Below are positions 53,250-63,150 of a DNA stretch of 64,000 bases, one piece after another; position 1 is the stretch's first letter; every line of letters starts with the position of its first letter. Origin of the DNA: Paracoccus sp. (in: a-proteobacteria). GTDB taxonomy: Bacteria; Pseudomonadota; Alphaproteobacteria; Rhodobacterales; Rhodobacteraceae. The position numbers and the translations under genes were made by a program. Under the pieces are notes generated by a model that was not told where the DNA came from, did no database searches, and worked only from the letters and a program-made list of their open reading frames with translations. The stretch is from positions 1-64,000 of the forward strand of contig NZ_JAUVVF010000007.1 of assembly GCF_030604785.1 (NCBI RefSeq), written 5' to 3'.

Positions 53250-54236
53250 ATGAATGCAGCAACCCTGATCGAACTCTGGCGCGGCGAGATGCGCGAGAGC
53301 CACCATGCCGGCCATGCCGTCATCTGCGACCGGCAGGGCGTGATCGAGGCCTGGGGCCGTCCCGCCACCGTGATCTTTCCGCGCTCGTCGTGCAAGATGA
53401 TCCAGGCGCTGCCCCTGGTCGAAAGCGGTGCGGCCGATGCGGCCGGGCTGACCGACCGGCAGCTTGCCCTGGCCTGCGCCAGCCATTCGGGCGCGCGGAT
53501 GCATGTCGAGGCCGTGCAGGACTGGCTGGCCGCGCTTGGCCTTGGCGATGACGATCTGCGCTGCGGCAGCCACATGCCCCGCGACCGGGACGAGAACCGC
53601 CGCCTGACCTGCGAAGACGAGGCGCCCTGCCAGTGCCACAACAATTGCTCGGGCAAGCATGCGGGCTTCCTGACGCTGAACCGCCACCTGAAGGGCGGGC
53701 CGGATTACGAAAAGGTCGACCACCCCGTCCAGCGCGCGGTCCTCTCCGCCTTCGAGGAGGTGACGCGCCAGACCAGTCCCGGCTACGGGATCGACGGCTG
53801 CTCGGCCCCCAACTGGGCCTGCTCGCTCGAGGGGCTGGGCCGGGCGATGGCGGCCTTCGCCACGCCGGGCACCGACCGGCGCGGCCAGGCGATGCGGCGG
53901 CTGGTCGATGCGATGCGGACCCATCCCGAGATGGTCGCGGGCGAGGGCCGGGCCTGCACCACGCTGATGCGCGCCTGCGGCGGCGGCGCCGCGCTGAAGA
54001 CCGGGGCCGAGGCCGTGTTCGTGGCCATCCTTCCCGCGCAGGGGCTGGGTATCGCGCTGAAGATCTCGGACGGGGCGACACGGGCCAGCGAGGCCGCGAT
54101 CACGGCGCTTCTGCGTCATGTGGGGGTGCTGGCGGCCGATGATCCGGTGATCGCGCGCTTCCTGCCGCAGCCGATGCGGAACTGGCGCGGCATCGCCACC
54201 GGCGATCTGCGCTGCGCGCCGGGTTTCCCGGGCTGA
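53250..54236 (+). CDS. L-asparaginase, Rhizobium ReAV (class 3) type
   Basis: A 328-residue asparaginase unrelated to E. coli types I and II. Active-site motifs: SSCKMIQALPLVESGAAD (Ser46/Ser47 and Lys49), CASHSGARMHVE (catalytic Ser region), CHNNCSGKHAGF and GIDGCSAPNWACSLEG. The Cys-containing NCSGKH and DGCSAP segments correspond to the zinc-binding Cys-Lys-Cys site described for ReAV. ATG 53250 is 6 bases from GAGG (53240-53243); ATG 53244 has no spacing. Confidence 0.9.
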   Translation: MNAATLIELWRGEMRESHHAGHAVICDRQGVIEAWGRPATVIFPRSSCKMIQALPLVESGAADAAGLTDRQLALACASHSGARMHVEAVQDWLAALGLGDDDLRCGSHMPRDRDENRRLTCEDEAPCQCHNNCSGKHAGFLTLNRHLKGGPDYEKVDHPVQRAVLSAFEEVTRQTSPGYGIDGCSAPNWACSLEGLGRAMAAFATPGTDRRGQAMRRLVDAMRTHPEMVAGEGRACTTLMRACGGGAALKTGAEAVFVAILPAQGLGIALKISDGATRASEAAITALLRHVGVLAADDPVIARFLPQPMRNWRGIATGDLRCAPGFPG

Positions 54237-54365
54237 GGCGGGGCTGCGTCACGAAATCGTCGCGCTTTGATGCTCTGATGCGCGCCGGGCGCCCCCGCGC
54301 CTCGATTGTCCCGATCCGCCTCAAGGTCCGGCGCCCCTTGGCAGAGGCGGCGCCGGAAGCCGGGC

Positions 54366-55124
54366 TCAGACCATCTGCCAAATCAGCCGCAGGGCCAGCG
54401 CGGTCGAGGTGACGACCAGCAGCGGCTTGATCAGCCGCGCGCCCACCCGCGACGCCGCCCGCGCGCCGAGCACCGCGCCCAGGATCTGCGCCGCGCCCAT
54501 CATCAGACCGATCAGCCACAGGGGCTGGCCGACGACCGCAAAGGCGATCAGCCCGCCGATATTCGAGGCGAAGTTCAGCAGCTTGGTATGCGCCGTGGCC
54601 TTCAGAACGCCGTAGCCCGCCAGCGTCACGAAGGCGATCATGTAGAACGACCCCGCCCCCGGTCCGATCAGCCCGTCATAGAATCCCACCAGCGGCACCG
54701 CCGTCGCGGCAAAGGCCCAGGGCGCCATCCGGCGGACGCGGTCCAGGTCGTTCAGGCCGGGCTTCAGCGCGAAGAAGGCCGCGATGCCGATCAGCACGAC
54801 CGGCAGGACCAGCCGCAGCCCGTCGGTCGGCACGCTGCTGATCAGCACCGCCCCCGCCGCGCCCGCCAGTCCCGCGATCAGCGCCAGCCGCCACTGGGCC
54901 CGCAGATCGACCAGCCCCTTTGCCGCATAGCTGATCGCCGCCGTCGCTGCGCCAAAGGCGCCTTGCACCTTGTTCGTGGCCAAGGCCTGCGCGGGCGGAA
55001 TACCGGCCAGCATCAGGACCGGCAGGGTGATCAGCCCCCCGCCCCCCGCGATGGCATCGACAAAGCCTGCCGCGAAGGCCGCACCCAGCAGCAGGAGAAT
55101 CAGATCGAGCGTGATTTCGGGCAT
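54366..55124 (-). CDS. TauE/SafE-family (TSUP) anion exporter
   Basis: A 252-residue inner-membrane protein with about eight helices. The TSUP signature is GFVDAIAGGGGLITLPVLML and NKVQGAFGAATAAISYA in the first half, and VPLVGFYDGLIGPGAGSFYMIAFVTLAGY in the second. Likely exports sulfite or organosulfonate-related anions; specificity is not known. Same direction as serB, with a repeat (copy D) between them. Confidence 0.92.
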   Translation of the reverse strand: MPEITLDLILLLLGAAFAAGFVDAIAGGGGLITLPVLMLAGIPPAQALATNKVQGAFGAATAAISYAAKGLVDLRAQWRLALIAGLAGAAGAVLISSVPTDGLRLVLPVVLIGIAAFFALKPGLNDLDRVRRMAPWAFAATAVPLVGFYDGLIGPGAGSFYMIAFVTLAGYGVLKATAHTKLLNFASNIGGLIAFAVVGQPLWLIGLMMGAAQILGAVLGARAASRVGARLIKPLLVVTSTALALRLIWQMV

Positions 55125-55148
55125 GGTCGCCTTTCGGAGGGCGGGGCG

Positions 55149-55202
55149 CCGTGGGGGCTTCGCGCCCCCACACCCCCGATTTGGACCAAGGCAAAGGGCT
55201 GG
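55149..55202 (-). repeat. Dispersed palindromic repeat, copy D (reverse)
   Basis: Read on the minus strand: CCAGCCCTTTGCCTTGG, CCAAATCGGGGG, then a hairpin GTGGGGGCGCGAAGCCCCCAC. A diverged member of the family: the AAATAT core is shortened to AAAT. It lies 19 bases after the serB stop on the minus strand and 25 bases before the TauE start. Confidence 0.75.
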
Positions 55203-55220
55203 TCCCGTGTGCTGTGGCCG

Positions 55221-56099
55221 TCAGGGCATGACGAATTCGTCGGCGTGGTAGCCCTGAAGGTAGAGGAGCGCGGTCAGGTCGCCGTGATTGATGCGGATCC
55301 GCGCCTGCGCGGCGACGGCGGGCTTGGCGTGAAGCGCCACGCCGGCCCCGGCCAGCTGGATCATGCCCAGGTCGTTGGCACCGTCGCCGACCGCAATCGC
55401 GTCTTCGGGGGTGGTGCCCAGCCGTGCGGCGATCTCGGTCAGGGCCTCGACCTTGGCTTCGCGGCCCAGGACCGGCAGGGCGACGTGACCGGTCAGCACG
55501 CCCTCTTCGGCCAGAAGCGTGTTGGCGCGGTGTTCGTCGAAGCCGAGTTGCCGGGCGACCGATTCGGTGAAGGCGGTGAAACCGCCCGAGACCAGCGCCG
55601 CATGGGCGCCGTTGGCGCGCATCGTGGCGACCAGCGGCGCGCCGCCTGGGGCCAGGGTGATGCGGGTGGCCAGCACCTCGGCCACGGTCGTCTCGGGCAG
55701 GCCCGCCAGCAGCGAGACGCGTTCGATCAGGGCCTCGTGAAAGTTCAGTTCGCCATTCATCGCGCGCGCGGTGATGTCGGCGACGCGCGGGCCCACGCCC
55801 GCCAGATCGGCCAGTTCGTCGATGCATTCCTGTTCGATCATGGTCGAATCCATGTCCGCGATCAGGATGCGCTTGCGCCGGCCCTTGCTGTGCTGGATCG
55901 CCATGTCGATGCCGATGAGCTGGAGGTCCTGCCAGACCTGCTGGCTGTCCTCGGGCGCCTTGGACAGGTCGAATTCGGCCGCGATTCCCTGGGCCAGCCA
56001 GCGCGGCGCGTCTCCGCCCCATCGCGCGGCAAGGCCCGCGGGCAGGTCCGCATCGAGATTGGCGGCGCGGGGCGATGCGATCAGCGAGACGGTGAACAT
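55221..56099 (-). CDS. serB: Phosphoserine phosphatase
   Basis: Last step of serine synthesis (phosphoserine to serine). The 292-residue product has an N-terminal ACT-like region and a HAD domain: [18 protein letters not shown] (Asp82, Asp84), [13 protein letters not shown] (motif II Ser), [10 protein letters not shown] (Lys) and [19 protein letters not shown] (acidic motif). ATG 56099 has AAAGGA eight bases upstream; ATG 56108 is an alternative with the site overlapping it. Divergent from serC with about 145 bases between. Confidence 0.95.
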   Translation of the reverse strand: MFTVSLIASPRAANLDADLPAGLAARWGGDAPRWLAQGIAAEFDLSKAPEDSQQVWQDLQLIGIDMAIQHSKGRRKRILIADMDSTMIEQECIDELADLAGVGPRVADITARAMNGELNFHEALIERVSLLAGLPETTVAEVLATRITLAPGGAPLVATMRANGAHAALVSGGFTAFTESVARQLGFDEHRANTLLAEEGVLTGHVALPVLGREAKVEALTEIAARLGTTPEDAIAVGDGANDLGMIQLAGAGVALHAKPAVAAQARIRINHGDLTALLYLQGYHADEFVMP

Positions 56100-56161
56100 G
56101 CGCGGCATCCTTTGTCAGCACGGGCGGCGTCGGCCAGACGGGTCTAGGGCAAAGTTTTTTC

Positions 56162-56189
56162 TTGCGCCAGAGCAGGGGCGGGCTTATTT
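56162..56189 (+). promoter_or_regulatory. Candidate serC promoter
   Basis: TTGCGC (56162-56167), 16 bases, then TTATTT (56184-56189). A start seven bases later would place the two leader hairpins at the 5' end of the serC mRNA. Weak match to consensus, so a guess. Confidence 0.35.
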
Positions 56190-56194
56190 GCGGC

Positions 56195-56244
56195 GGTGGG
56201 ACACCCCTCCCCAACGAGGGGCTTTTAGCTGGAAGGCTAGTCAC
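56195..56244 (+). promoter_or_regulatory. serC leader RNA (two hairpins covering the ribosome-binding site)
   Basis: CCCCTC (56204-56209) pairs with GAGGGG (56216-56221), and TAGC (56226-56229) pairs with GCTA (56236-56239). The Shine-Dalgarno GGAAGG (56231-56236) is in the second loop, so folding would affect initiation. The order, spacing and position directly upstream of serC match the alphaproteobacterial serC RNA motif described in the literature; I match it from memory. Confidence 0.7.
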
Positions 56245-57390
<1,146 letters not shown>

Positions 57391-57398
57391 GCCGAGAG

Positions 57399-57457
57399 GC
57401 CGGGGGGCTTTGCGCCCCCCGGACCCCCCGCAGGGTATTTTTCCAACGAAGAAGAGG
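57399..57457 (-). repeat. Dispersed palindromic repeat, copy E (reverse)
   Basis: Read on the minus strand: CTTCTTCGTTGGAAAAATACCCTGCGGGGGG, then TCC and the hairpin GGGGGGC...GCCCCCC with loop GCAAA. The leading CTTTGCCTTGG is replaced by CTTCGTTGG, so it is the most diverged copy. It lies between serC and serA, after the serC stop. Confidence 0.75.
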
Positions 57458-57508
57458 CCGGACGTCAGCGTGGCCAAGCCCGGACGTTCCCAGACAAGGA
57501 TGAATGAC

Positions 57509-59098
57509 ATGCCGAAGGTTCTCGTCTCCGACAAGCTGTCGGAAACCGCCGTCCAGATCTTCCGCGATCGCGGCGTCGAGGTGGATTACCTGCCCGATCT
57601 GGGCAAGGACAAGGAGAAGCTGGCCGAGGTGATCGGGCAGTATGACGGGCTGGCGATCCGGTCCGCGACCAAGGTGACCGAGAAGCTGCTGGAGCGCGCG
57701 GGGAACCTGAAGGTCATCGGCCGCGCCGGGATCGGGGTCGACAACGTGGACATCCCCGCCGCCAGCAAGAAGGGCGTCATCGTGATGAACACGCCCTTCG
57801 GCAACAGCGTGACCACGGCCGAGCACGCCATCGCGATGATGTTCGCCGTGGCGCGCCAGCTGCCCGAGGCGAGCGTTTCCACCCATGCCGGCAAGTGGGA
57901 GAAGAACCGCTTCATGGGGGTCGAGCTCTTCAACAAGACCCTGGGCGTGATCGGGGCGGGCAATATCGGGTCCATCGTGATCGACCGCGCGCTTGGGCTG
58001 CACATGAAGGTGCTGGCCTATGATCCCTTCCTGTCCGAGGAGCGCGCCAAGGAGATCGGCGTGACCAAGGTCGAGCTGGACGATCTGCTGGGGCGGGCGG
58101 ACTTCATCACCTTCCACGTGCCGCTGACCGAGAAGACCCGCAACATCCTGTCGCGCGAGGCCATCGCGAAGCTGAAGCCGGGCGTGCGGATCATCAACTG
58201 CGCCCGCGGCGGGCTGGTGGACGAGGAGGCGCTGGCCGAGGCGCTGAAGGACGGGCGCGTGGCCGGGGCGGCCTTCGACGTCTTCGCGGTCGAGCCGGCG
58301 ACGGACAGCCCGCTCTTCAACCTGCCGAACGTGGTGGTCACGCCCCATCTGGGCGCCTCGACCACCGAGGCGCAGGAGAACGTCGCCCTGCAGGTGGCCG
58401 AGCAGATGTCGGATTACCTGCTGACCGGCGCTGTGCAGAACGCGCTGAACATGCCCTCGGTCACGGCCGAGGAGGCCGCGGTGATGGGCCCCTGGATCAA
58501 GCTGGCCGGGCATCTGGGCGCCTTCGTGGGCCAGATGACCAACGAGCCGATCAAGGCGATCAACGTCCTCTATGACGGCGTCGCCTCGGAGATGAACCTG
58601 AACGCGCTGAATGCCGCCGTGATCGCGGGCGTGATGAAGGCCACGAACCCGGACGTGAACATGGTCTCGGCCCCGGTCATGGCGAAGGAACGCGGCGTGC
58701 AGGTCTCGACCACCACGCAGGACAAGGCGGGGGTCTTCGAGGGTTATGTCAAGGTCACCTGCGTCACCGAAACGCGCGAGCGGTCCATCGCGGGGACGGT
58801 GTTCAGCGACGGCAAGCCGCGCTTCATCCAGATCCGCGGGATCAATGTCGATGCCGAGGTCGGGCGCCACATGCTGTATACCCGCAACAAGGACGTGCCG
58901 GGCGTGATCGGTGCGCTTGGCTCGATCCTGGGCAATCTGGGCGTGAACATCGCGAACTTCACGCTTGGCCGGGCGGCCAGCGGCGGGGATGCGATCGCGA
59001 TCCTCTATCTGGACGAGGCGATCAGCGACGAGGCCTTGGCCGCGCTGGAGAATACCGGCAAGTTCCAGCAGGCCCGCCGGCTGCAGTTCGAGGTTTGA
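57509..59098 (+). CDS. serA: D-3-phosphoglycerate dehydrogenase
   Basis: First step of serine synthesis. The 529-residue protein has a catalytic and NAD domain (VIGAGNIGSIVIDRALGLHM, GIGVDNVDIPAASK, INCARGGLVDEEALAEAL, VVTPHLGASTTEAQENV with the catalytic His), an intervening domain (residues about 320-450) and a C-terminal ACT domain (DVPGVIGALGSILGNLGVNIANFTLGR, serine-sensing position). Long type-1 form. Start ATG 57509 has AAGGA (57496-57500) eight bases upstream. Follows serC in one operon. Confidence 0.96.
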   Translation: MPKVLVSDKLSETAVQIFRDRGVEVDYLPDLGKDKEKLAEVIGQYDGLAIRSATKVTEKLLERAGNLKVIGRAGIGVDNVDIPAASKKGVIVMNTPFGNSVTTAEHAIAMMFAVARQLPEASVSTHAGKWEKNRFMGVELFNKTLGVIGAGNIGSIVIDRALGLHMKVLAYDPFLSEERAKEIGVTKVELDDLLGRADFITFHVPLTEKTRNILSREAIAKLKPGVRIINCARGGLVDEEALAEALKDGRVAGAAFDVFAVEPATDSPLFNLPNVVVTPHLGASTTEAQENVALQVAEQMSDYLLTGAVQNALNMPSVTAEEAAVMGPWIKLAGHLGAFVGQMTNEPIKAINVLYDGVASEMNLNALNAAVIAGVMKATNPDVNMVSAPVMAKERGVQVSTTTQDKAGVFEGYVKVTCVTETRERSIAGTVFSDGKPRFIQIRGINVDAEVGRHMLYTRNKDVPGVIGALGSILGNLGVNIANFTLGRAASGGDAIAILYLDEAISDEALAALENTGKFQQARRLQFEV

Positions 59099-59152
59099 CC
59101 TTGGCGCCGCGTCCCGTCATCAAGGGGCGCGGCATCGACACAAGGGGGCGGA

Positions 59153-59884
59153 ATGCGGCTTTACGCGATCGGCGACATTCACGGACAGCTCGACAAGCTG
59201 CTCGAGGCCCATGACCGCATCCAGTCCGAGGCCGGCAAGGACGCGGTGATCGCCCATGTCGGTGACCTGATCGACCGCGGCCCGGATTCGCGCGGCGTGG
59301 TCGATCACCTGATGCGCGGCCGCGACGCGGGGCGCCCCTGGATCGTCGTGCGCGGCAATCACGACCGCTTCCTGCCCGCCTTTCTGGAACGGCCCGACTG
59401 GGTCGATCCGGGGCTGAGTTCGGGACAGCACTGGGTCGACCATCCCGGCTTGGGCGCCGCCGAGACGCTGGCCTCTTACGGGGTCGATCCGGCGCAGGAC
59501 CGCGACGGCCTGCTGCGCGAGGCACGGCGCGCCGTTCCCACCGATCATGCGCGCTATCTGGCGACGCTGCCGCTGTGGCATCTGCATCCGCTGGCGCTGG
59601 TCGTCCATGCAGGGATCAGGCCCGGCATCGGGCTGCTGGATCAGGCCGAACAGGACCTTGTCTGGATCAGAAAGGGCTTTCTGGACAGCGATGCCGATTT
59701 CGGCCCGCTGGTCGTGCATGGCCATACCGCTCTGGACAATGCCAAGCATCACGGCAACCGGCTGAACCTGGATGGCGGAGCGGGCTATGGCCGCCCGCTC
59801 TGCACCGCCGTGATCGAGCCGCAGGGCGTCCATCTGCTGACCTCCTCGGGACGCGAGCCGCTGGCGCCCGAAGTGGCGGGCTGA
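59153..59884 (+). CDS. Metallophosphoesterase (serine/threonine phosphatase type)
   Basis: A 243-residue enzyme with the PPP-family metal motifs GDIHGQ (7-12), GDLIDRGPDS and GNHDRF, then VHAGIRPG and VVHGHTALD. All metal ligands are visible. Substrate could be phosphoprotein or Ap4A-like (ApaH-type fold). It lies 54 bases after serA and might be co-transcribed. Convergent with the PiT gene (7-base gap). Confidence 0.92.
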   Translation: MRLYAIGDIHGQLDKLLEAHDRIQSEAGKDAVIAHVGDLIDRGPDSRGVVDHLMRGRDAGRPWIVVRGNHDRFLPAFLERPDWVDPGLSSGQHWVDHPGLGAAETLASYGVDPAQDRDGLLREARRAVPTDHARYLATLPLWHLHPLALVVHAGIRPGIGLLDQAEQDLVWIRKGFLDSDADFGPLVVHGHTALDNAKHHGNRLNLDGGAGYGRPLCTAVIEPQGVHLLTSSGREPLAPEVAG

Positions 59885-59890
59885 GCGCCC

Positions 59891-61354
59891 TCAGGCGCCC
59901 GACAGAAGCAGCATCAGCCACGAGGCCGCGCCGCCCATCAGCGCCGTCATCGGCAGCGTGACCGCCCAGGCGGCCAGGATCGTGGCGACATGGCTGCGGC
60001 GGATCAGGCGGCGGCGGCTCTGTTCCTCTTCGGGGAGGTCGGGTCGCGCGGCCTCGCGGCGGCGGCGGTCCTGCCATTCGCGGGCGAAGCCCACGCCGAA
60101 GACGCCGCCCACCGCGACATGGGTCGTCGAGACGGGCAAGCCGGAACCAGAGGCGCCGATCACCACCACGGCTGTCGCCAGAGTCACGCAGAAGGCGCGG
60201 CCCGCATTCAGCCGGGTGATGCCGCTGCCGACCATGCTGACGAGCCGCGCCCCGAAGAGCAGCGTGCCAAGCGCGATAGTCATGCCCGCCGCCAGCAGGA
60301 CGGCCCCCGGCACGATGCCGTAACCGCCCCCCGCCCCGGCGCCGCCGATGATCACCGACAGCGGCCCGGCCACGTTGCCGACATCGTTTGCGCCATGCGC
60401 AAAGCCCATGATCAGCACCGAGACCAGCAGCGCGGGTCGCAGCAGCGGCTTGGCGCCCGAGCGTCCGGCGCGGGCAAGCTCGGTCGTGACGCCCCGATAG
60501 GTGGTGGCCCAGCCGATGGCCGTCGCCGTCGCGGCAAGCCCAAGGCCCGGCCATCCCCGGTCCAGACCGACATCCAGAAGCCGCGTCAGATAGATGGTGA
60601 ACAGCCCGCACATCAGCCCGACCAGCGCGGGCAGCCAGCGTCGGGCGGCGCGGGCGCGGTCGGGCGCCTCCAGCACCTTGCGTCGCAGCAGGATCACCAG
60701 CGAACCGGCCAGCAGACCCGCCAGGATCGGCGCCACGACCCAGGTCAGCGCGATGCCCCCGATCGAGGCCCAGGCGACGCCCGACAGGCCATAGGCGGCC
60801 GTCCCGGCGCCCGCGATACCGCCCACGATGGACTGAGAGGTGCTGACCGGCAGGCCGATCCCCGTGGCAAGCGTGATCCAGCAGGCCGCCCCGGTCAGCG
60901 CGGCCAGCATGACCAGCGCGCCCGTGCCCGAAGCCTCCAGCGCCACCGGATCGACGATCCCGCCCGCAAGACGCTGCGCCACGGCGCCACCTGCCAGAAC
61001 CGCGCCCGCGACCTCGGCCAGGGCCACGAGGACGAGGCCGGGCACCAGCCCGATGGCCCCCGCGCCCACCGCCGGACCAAGCGAGTTCGCCACGTCGTTC
61101 GACCCGATGGCCAGCCCCAGCCAGGCCGCCACGATCAGCCCGGCGCCCAGCCAGACATAGGCCGCCCCTGCGCCCGACACGCCCACCGCCAGCAGGATCA
61201 GCGCGACGAAGGCCAGCACCATCAGCCCCAGCCGCCAGACCGGGCGCATCGCGTGAAGCTGCGCGGCCTCGGCATGGGTGATGCGGCCCAGATCCTTGTC
61301 CAGGACGCGGAACCGCCCGCCGCTGCGGCCCGGCCGCGGCTCAGCCACGGGCAT
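59891..61354 (-). CDS. Inorganic phosphate transporter, PiT family
   Basis: A 487-residue inner-membrane symporter with about 11 helices. The two PiT signature repeats GSNDVANSLGPAVGAGAI (near 85) and GANDVGNVAGPLSVIIGG (near 340) hold the conserved Asp-Asn pair. Substrate is phosphate, with H+ or metal-phosphate, by family knowledge. The N-terminal 30 residues with RFRVLDKDLGRI are extra and may be cytoplasmic. ATG 61354 lies 14 bases inside the end of the Nudix gene, an overlap typical of an operon. Confidence 0.93.
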   Translation of the reverse strand: MPVAEPRPGRSGGRFRVLDKDLGRITHAEAAQLHAMRPVWRLGLMVLAFVALILLAVGVSGAGAAYVWLGAGLIVAAWLGLAIGSNDVANSLGPAVGAGAIGLVPGLVLVALAEVAGAVLAGGAVAQRLAGGIVDPVALEASGTGALVMLAALTGAACWITLATGIGLPVSTSQSIVGGIAGAGTAAYGLSGVAWASIGGIALTWVVAPILAGLLAGSLVILLRRKVLEAPDRARAARRWLPALVGLMCGLFTIYLTRLLDVGLDRGWPGLGLAATATAIGWATTYRGVTTELARAGRSGAKPLLRPALLVSVLIMGFAHGANDVGNVAGPLSVIIGGAGAGGGYGIVPGAVLLAAGMTIALGTLLFGARLVSMVGSGITRLNAGRAFCVTLATAVVVIGASGSGLPVSTTHVAVGGVFGVGFAREWQDRRRREAARPDLPEEEQSRRRLIRRSHVATILAAWAVTLPMTALMGGAASWLMLLLSGA

Positions 61355-61799
61355 CCGGCGTCGGCAGAGACAGAAGGATGCGCTTCAGCCCCGGCTCGAC
61401 GACCATGCGCGCCGCATCCTCGGGGGCGAACCAGCGGCGGCGGCGCTGGCGCGCCTCGGGGAAGTCGTCGGCGGCCTCGGTCACGTCCAGCAGGAAGACG
61501 CGCATCTCGACCGGGATGGCATAGCCCTCGTCCTGTTCCTTGTCGTAAGAATAGCGCCCCAGTTCGCTGTCGTGGACATGGCCGCGGATACCGGCTTCCT
61601 CCCACGCCTCCTGCGCGGCGGCGCCCGACAGGCTGCGCCCCTCCATCGGCCAGCCCTTGGGGATGACCCACCGCCCCGAACCGCGGCTTGTCACCAGCGC
61701 GACATCCCCGGAAACCGGGTCACGGCAGATCGCCCCGACCTGCATCGCAGGGGGGCGACGGCCAAGAACCAGCCTGAGAGAGCGGGCCAATGCGGTCAT
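61341..61799 (-). CDS. Nudix hydrolase (DIPP-like)
   Basis: A 152-residue pyrophosphohydrolase of the diadenosine/diphosphoinositol type. The Nudix region reads VIPKGWPMEGRSLSGAAA followed by QEAWEEAGI: the REUxEE core has QE in place of RE, and the usual Glu before is Arg, while EAWEE is intact. This is a known variation in this sub-branch, so activity is likely but not certain. Overlaps arfB by 4 bases and PiT by 14. Confidence 0.88.
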   Translation of the reverse strand: MTALARSLRLVLGRRPPAMQVGAICRDPVSGDVALVTSRGSGRWVIPKGWPMEGRSLSGAAAQEAWEEAGIRGHVHDSELGRYSYDKEQDEGYAIPVEMRVFLLDVTEAADDFPEARQRRRRWFAPEDAARMVVEPGLKRILLSLPTPDARG

Positions 61800-62218
61800 T
61801 CCTCGTCGTTCACCTTTCCCCGGAGCATCTTGACGTCACCCCGCACCGCCTTGGCCTTCAGCCTGCGGCGCTGGCTGCCCAGGGTGGGGCGCGTGGCGAT
61901 GCGTCGTTTGGGTTGAACCGCCGCCTGACGGATCAGTTCCGCCAGCCTTTCGCGCGCGATCTCGCGGTTGCGGGCCTGGCTGCGGGTCTCCTGCGCCAGG
62001 ATCACGACGGCGCCGTCCTGCGTCCAGCGGCGGCCCGCCAGACGCTGAAGCCGCCGCTTGACCGGATCGGGCAGATGAGGCGAACGCGCCGCCTCGAACC
62101 GCAATTCGACGGCGGTCTCGACCTTGTTCACGTTCTGCCCGCCCGGCCCCTGCGACCGGGTGAATTGTTCCGACAATTCCCATTCCGCTATCGCGATCTG
62201 ATCCGTGACGTGAAGCAT
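61796..62218 (-). CDS. arfB: Peptidyl-tRNA hydrolase ArfB (ribosome rescue)
   Basis: A 140-residue ribosome-rescue hydrolase. The GGQ motif is in RSQGPGGQNVNKVETAVELR (GGQ at 26-28), typical of release-factor-like hydrolases. The C terminus is very basic (KRRIATRPTLGSQRRRLKAK and further), the tail that enters the mRNA channel. ATG 62218 is chosen; a TTG six bases upstream is unlikely. It overlaps the Nudix gene by 4 bases. Confidence 0.95.
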   Translation of the reverse strand: MLHVTDQIAIAEWELSEQFTRSQGPGGQNVNKVETAVELRFEAARSPHLPDPVKRRLQRLAGRRWTQDGAVVILAQETRSQARNREIARERLAELIRQAAVQPKRRIATRPTLGSQRRRLKAKAVRGDVKMLRGKVNDEE

Positions 62219-62274
62219 GCCCAAGGATACGGCGGTCCCGAATCACAGTTAAAGCGCTTTTTGCGAATTTAGGG

Positions 62275-63150
62275 TTAATTCTCCGGCATCTGGCGCAGGA
62301 CGCGGCAGGGTTCCTGCTCGGGCCAATGGGCAAAGGGCAGGACGGCGCCCTCGGTCCGGCTGCGGCGGATGCGCGCGGGGTCGATGACGGCGCGGACCCA
62401 GCCGGGCTGGTCCATCGCGCCCTCGGCGATGATGCCGGTCTCGGGCCAGAACCCGTCAGGCGGGCCGTAGATCGCGGCCCGGCCCCGGTTCTCGTCCAAA
62501 GCGGGCATCCAGTCGCACGCGCCCACGGTCGGCGCCTGAACGACGACGCACTGGCTTTCTAGCGCGCGGGCCATCGCGCCGATCCGCACGCGGTTGAAGC
62601 CCGCGACCGTGTCGGTGCAGCTGGGCACCAGCAGGATCTCGGCCCCCGCCTCGGCCAGGGCGCGGCCCAGCAGCGGAAACTCGCTGTCATAGCAGATCAG
62701 GATACCGATGCGGCCAAGCGCGGTGTCGAAGACGCGCAGGCCCGGCGCGCCCGCGACATGCCATTCCTCGCGCTCGAACCGGGTCATGATCTGCTTGTCC
62801 TGATGGCCGATCCGGCCCTCTGGCCCATAGAGCACGGCGCGGTTGAACGGCCGCCCGGACCCGTCGAAGACCGGCCCCGAGCCGCCCAGAATGTGACAGC
62901 CATGCTGCGCGGCCAGTTGCAGGTGCAGCGCCTCGACCGCCGGCCAGTGGCGGGCGACCTCATGCAGGCTGGCCTGAAGATCGGCGGCGACGGCAGCCCC
63001 GCCAAGCGAGGCAAGCTCCATCGCGGCATATTCGGGGAAGACCAGCAGGTCGGCATCGGCGTCGGGCACCCAGGCCGACAGCTTGCGGGCATAGGCGTCG
63101 AAATCGGGCATGAATTCGACAGGATAGGCGGCAGCGGCAATGCGGATCAT
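62275..63150 (-). CDS. Carbon-nitrogen hydrolase (nitrilase superfamily)
   Basis: A 291-residue cytoplasmic hydrolase. The Glu-Lys-Cys triad is visible: Glu40 in LLVFPEYAAMELA, Lys in GHQDKQIMTRFE and Cys in IGILICYDSEFPLLGR. Substrate unknown; candidates are amides such as N-carbamyl compounds or deaminated glutathione. It shares a 4-base overlap with the GNAT gene upstream on the minus strand and lies 57 bases before arfB. Confidence 0.93.
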   Translation of the reverse strand: MIRIAAAAYPVEFMPDFDAYARKLSAWVPDADADLLVFPEYAAMELASLGGAAVAADLQASLHEVARHWPAVEALHLQLAAQHGCHILGGSGPVFDGSGRPFNRAVLYGPEGRIGHQDKQIMTRFEREEWHVAGAPGLRVFDTALGRIGILICYDSEFPLLGRALAEAGAEILLVPSCTDTVAGFNRVRIGAMARALESQCVVVQAPTVGACDWMPALDENRGRAAIYGPPDGFWPETGIIAEGAMDQPGWVRAVIDPARIRRSRTEGAVLPFAHWPEQEPCRVLRQMPEN

